The notes beneath the pieces were generated by a model that saw only the letters and a program-made list of their open reading frames with translations, ran no database searches and was not told where the DNA came from. Below, one piece after another: positions 5,989-6,488 of a stretch of 6,488 nucleotides of DNA; position 1 is the first letter of the stretch; every line of letters starts with the position of its first letter. The DNA is from Spirochaetales bacterium (lineage in GTDB: Bacteria > Spirochaetota > Spirochaetia > ARS1246): the NCBI GenBank assembly GCA_016930115.1, contig JAFGHN010000201.1, forward strand, positions 1-6,488, in the 5' to 3' direction. The translations under genes were made by a program, and so were the position numbers.

Positions 5989-6488
5989 GTGATACTCGTA
6001 TTCGATTTTGGCACGACAACGATCAAGGCGGCGCTCTTCAACGCGGAAGGAGCCCTTGTATCTTCGAAATCTTTCCCGATACGGATGCAATCGGCCGAGG
6101 ATCCGACCGCTCACGAGGTTGATCCCGCGGAATGGCTGCGTGCGATGGGCTCGCTTTGCACGGCGTTGCTTCCGCAAGGCGCATCGGATGTCCGAGCGAT
6201 CGTCGTGAGCGGCAACGGGCCGACACTGGTGGCGGCGGGTTCCGGCGGGCGCCCGCTTCGTCCGGCGATCACCTGGCTCGACCGGAGAGGACTGGCGGAG
6301 GCGCAATTTGTCAGGGACAGATGCGGTGTCTTTGTCGATTCGTCGTTTTACCTTCCCAAGATCCTTTGGCTGAAAAACCACGAGCCGGAGGCTTACGAAA
6401 AAGCCGCCCATTTCCTATCATGCTCGGACTACATCATCTACCACCTCACGGGAGAGGCTGTGATGGTGTTCCCGGGCGAAGGGTTGGA
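5989..6488 (+). CDS. FGGY-family carbohydrate kinase, N-terminal part (3' partial)
   Basis: This is an ATP-dependent sugar kinase of the FGGY (xylulokinase/glycerol kinase) fold; only the first 166 residues of roughly 500 are present. The phosphate-binding loop DFGTTTIK is at 6-13. HEVDPAEW at 42-49 matches the family's E-x-DPxxW segment. VSGNGPTLV at 73-81 sits where xylulokinases have the SGQMHG substrate loop. ITWLDRR at 94-100 corresponds to the W-x-D-x-R motif, and PKILWLKNHEPEAYEKA at 123-139 with DYIIYHLTGE at 147-156 are typical. After LTGE the usual Asp/Ser-rich stretch is replaced by FPGEG. These differences argue against naming it xylulokinase, ribulokinase or glycerol kinase. The catalytic Asp and the FGGY signatures lie beyond the window. 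The gene follows the dehydrogenase by two bases, so the kinase probably acts on the dehydrogenase product or the imported substrate. GTG 5983 is an alternative start. Confidence 0.9.
   Translation, partial: MILVFDFGTTTIKAALFNAEGALVSSKSFPIRMQSAEDPTAHEVDPAEWLRAMGSLCTALLPQGASDVRAIVVSGNGPTLVAAGSGGRPLRPAITWLDRRGLAEAQFVRDRCGVFVDSSFYLPKILWLKNHEPEAYEKAAHFLSCSDYIIYHLTGEAVMVFPGEGL

Noticed and set aside
5989..6488. Naming the kinase xylB, araB or glpK
   Set aside because: Only the N-terminal third is present, and its substrate-loop motifs differ from those families.

Overview
The window holds part of a chromosome from a Gram-negative-type bacterium of moderately high GC content. All genes lie on the + strand. 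A BMP/PnrA-type binding protein, a double-domain ATPase, two permeases and clustered sugar-catabolism genes would fit a free-living spirochaete (Spirochaetota). That assignment rests on remembered family style, not on a marker gene, and is weak.

Layout: (i) 1-351 is the 3' end of a two-component signalling gene, ending in a receiver domain. (ii) 352-422 is a 71-base intergenic region with a plausible sigma70-type promoter, an 8-bp inverted repeat that brackets it, and a Shine-Dalgarno site. (iii) 423-6488 is one tightly packed operon of six genes: BMP-family substrate-binding protein (TTG start), sugar/nucleoside-type ATPase with two ATP-binding domains, two BPD_transp_2-type permeases, a zinc-dependent medium-chain dehydrogenase, and an FGGY-family carbohydrate kinase cut by the window end. 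Junctions are 5-base, overlapping, abutting, ATGA-overlapping and 2-base (or GTGA-overlapping), so co-transcription is very likely.

How the genes work together (inference): the importer brings in a small polyol, sugar or riboside-like compound. The dehydrogenase oxidises a hydroxyl group with NAD+, and the kinase phosphorylates the resulting ketose, or the substrate itself, for entry into central metabolism. BMP-type importers are best known for nucleosides, so pairing one with a polyol-type dehydrogenase and a sugar kinase suggests a substrate outside the textbook range. The binding protein, dehydrogenase and kinase each carry non-canonical residues at substrate-facing positions, so the substrate cannot be named from sequence. 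This is the most interesting aspect of the window.

No tRNA, rRNA, CRISPR array, insertion sequence or convincing rho-independent terminator was seen. No stretch over 300 bases lacks a gene.
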